43,876 nucleotides of DNA, taken from assembly GCA_003152875.1 (NCBI GenBank), contig PMBF01000028.1:1151-45026 (forward strand), given 5' to 3'. The stretch comes from Ignavibacteriota bacterium (GTDB taxonomy: Bacteria; Bacteroidota; Ignavibacteria; UBA10030; UBA6906). The notes under the pieces were generated by a model. That model was given only the letters and a program-made list of their open reading frames with translations. It did not search any database and was not told the DNA's origin. Positions 42,738 through 43,876 of the stretch are shown here, piece after piece (the stretch's first letter is position 1; each line of letters begins with the position of its first letter). The position numbers and the translations under genes are program-made.

Positions 42738-43547
42738 ATGAACGATGCGGGAAAGGTATACAAACGCTTTGGGCCCGCCGCGATCTTGGGATCGATGGAG
42801 GCGCTCGGCCAGATGGGCGGGGGCGAGGTCACCGAGGAATACGTCGGACTATGTGCATTCCAGACGATCGAGTCCCAGTTCAGGAAGTACCTCCCGCGCG
42901 ATGGGAACATCCTTGAGGCAGGAGCGGGCAGGGGACGGTGGGTAATCTACCTGCGCCGCCAGGGGTATGACGTCACCGGGATCGAAATCGCACGGGCCGA
43001 GATTGCGGCTGCAAAAGCCTTCGACCCTTCAGTCTCCATTGAGTATCGGGATGTTCTCAAGACGGGTTTTTCCGGACAGTCGTTCGATGCTGTGATCTCG
43101 CTCGGTGTCCTGGAACATTTTGAGGATGGACCGGAACCGGCCCTTGCCGAAGTCCGCCGGATTCTGAAGCCGGGAGGCCTGTTCCTTGTTACCGTGCCGA
43201 CCCAGAATCTCGTCCGCATTGCGCTCTTCAACCCGATGAAGAACATACAGAACCTCCTCCGGAGGATCCGGGGTGTGCAGCTGGGTTTTGAAGAATACCG
43301 CTACTCGCGCCGGCAATTTGAAGCGCTTCTCCGGGGAGCGGGGTTTTCGATTGTTGAACGAGCCCCGGATGACTTCCGGCCGCCTCTGAACATGGGGCTC
43401 TATACCGATTCCCGTTTCCTCCACCTTCCTGGACACCAGTGGCGCCTCAACGGCCTTGGCAATGTCCTGAATGCCGCCCTCAGCTCATTTTCTCCCTGGC
43501 TTCATTGCTCGGGAACACTGTGGATCTGCCGGTCTCGGGAACCCTGA
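42738..43547 (+). CDS. class I SAM-dependent methyltransferase
   Basis: 269 residues. Motif I is ILEAGAGRGRWVIYLRRQGYDVTGIEIA, motif II/III the stretch VISLGVLEHFEDGPEPALAEVRRILKPGGLFLVTVP; these fit a Methyltransf_11/UbiE-like small-molecule methyltransferase. The C-terminal third (FEEYRYSRRQFEALLRGAGFSIVERAPDDF) caps the site. ATG 42738 (MNDAGKVYKRFG) is preferred because the frame opened at 42612 lies inside the metallophosphoesterase gene. The substrate is unknown. Confidence 0.88.
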   Translation: MNDAGKVYKRFGPAAILGSMEALGQMGGGEVTEEYVGLCAFQTIESQFRKYLPRDGNILEAGAGRGRWVIYLRRQGYDVTGIEIARAEIAAAKAFDPSVSIEYRDVLKTGFSGQSFDAVISLGVLEHFEDGPEPALAEVRRILKPGGLFLVTVPTQNLVRIALFNPMKNIQNLLRRIRGVQLGFEEYRYSRRQFEALLRGAGFSIVERAPDDFRPPLNMGLYTDSRFLHLPGHQWRLNGLGNVLNAALSSFSPWLHCSGTLWICRSREP

Positions 43548-43549
43548 CG

Positions 43550-43876
43550 CTATTCCGACACCCCAAGGATGAGGCGCACGTGATGAGTGGCGCCATCATC
43601 GGCGAGTGTTATACGCACGGACGTTCCCGTCGGGGGTGCCGGTTGTGTCGCGCCATCAAGGGTCCAGCTGGTGACTCCGCGACTGACTTCCCTCGGGTTC
43701 TCGACCTCGATCTTGTAGCGCGCCGACCTGTAACGATATGCGATTTCAAATCCCGGCCACGCTTTCGGAATGCATGGGTCGAGGAGAAGGACCGCTCCTC
43801 GCACACGAAATCCGAGTATCCACTCGAGACCGGCTCGGTACATCCATCCGGCGGAACCCGTGTACCACGTCCATCC
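43550..43876 (-). CDS. GH94-type glycoside phosphorylase/cyclic glucan synthase, C-terminal fragment (cut by right edge)
   Basis: The minus-strand frame enters from the right edge and ends at 43550 after 108 residues. TWYTGSAGWMYRAGLEWILGFRVRG and LLLDPCIPKAWPGFEIAYRYRSARYKI match the C-terminus of the GH94 phosphorylase family, including NdvB-type cyclic beta-1,2-glucan synthases (TW.TGSAGWMYR). I recognise the ending, so the assignment to the family is good; whether the whole protein is a phosphorylase or the huge NdvB synthase cannot be seen here. It is convergent with the methyltransferase gene, two bases apart. Confidence 0.85.
   Translation of the reverse strand, partial: GWTWYTGSAGWMYRAGLEWILGFRVRGAVLLLDPCIPKAWPGFEIAYRYRSARYKIEVENPREVSRGVTSWTLDGATQPAPPTGTSVRITLADDGATHHVRLILGVSE

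Overview
The window looks like ordinary chromosome from a GC-rich, Gram-negative bacterium of the FCB (Bacteroidota/Chlorobiota/Ignavibacteriota) group. The best evidence is the subtilase at 14904-17948, whose C-terminus carries the YQNYPNPFNP-type sorting domain of the type IX secretion system. Supporting evidence is a very large predicted outer-membrane protein, two family-9 glycosyltransferases of the heptosyltransferase type, and a cbb3-type oxidase. I saw no transposase, phage gene, integrase, CRISPR array or rRNA. The one tRNA is tRNA-Leu(CAA). The lineage call is an inference; no phylogeny could be run. Several candidate promoters share one form, a TTG-type -35 box, exactly 17 bases, then a TA-type -10 box.

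Layout. 1-871: tail of a response-regulator receiver domain, then endonuclease III (nth). 1081-5751: a five-gene NAD(P)-linked [NiFe] hydrogenase operon of group 3b type (iron-sulfur subunit, cyclic-nucleotide-binding protein, FAD/NAD diaphorase subunit, small subunit, large subunit), without maturation genes. 5752-6437: a GC-rich non-coding stretch with hairpins and short degenerate repeats. 6438-8952: an HD-domain protein and two envelope proteins. 9096-14634 (minus strand): a tyrosine-degradation operon with a HisC-like aminotransferase, 4-hydroxyphenylpyruvate dioxygenase, a fumarylacetoacetase-family hydrolase, a puzzling 83-residue ORF and an acyl-CoA synthetase. Homogentisate dioxygenase is missing, and the small ORF sits in its place.

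14904-22395: a secreted subtilase, a DUF4412-like protein, tRNA-Leu on the minus strand and a 1174-residue envelope protein. 22867-28439: a DNA alkyltransferase, then a PcrA/UvrD helicase, a YihY-family membrane protein and an acyl-CoA carboxylase beta subunit. 28928-33105: a radical SAM protein immediately upstream of ccoS, ccoN, ccoO and a one-haem ccoP-like gene. 33463-36517: a YpdA-like flavoprotein, a DUF1801 protein (minus strand) and aspartate kinase. 36604-39656: a second endonuclease III homologue followed by two GT9 glycosyltransferases. 39811-43547: small cytoplasmic genes (NAD(P)-binding, ACT, DinB, metallophosphoesterase, methyltransferase). The right edge cuts a GH94-type glucan phosphorylase/synthase gene on the minus strand.

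Together the genes describe a cell with hydrogen/NAD(P)H cycling, high-affinity oxygen respiration, amino-acid and acyl-CoA breakdown, and T9SS-dependent protein export. The items most worth a second look are the 83-residue ORF, which looks like the front of homogentisate dioxygenase joined to the tail of a flavin reductase, the radical SAM gene coupled to the cbb3 oxidase genes, and the cysteine cluster at the front of the second GT9 protein.
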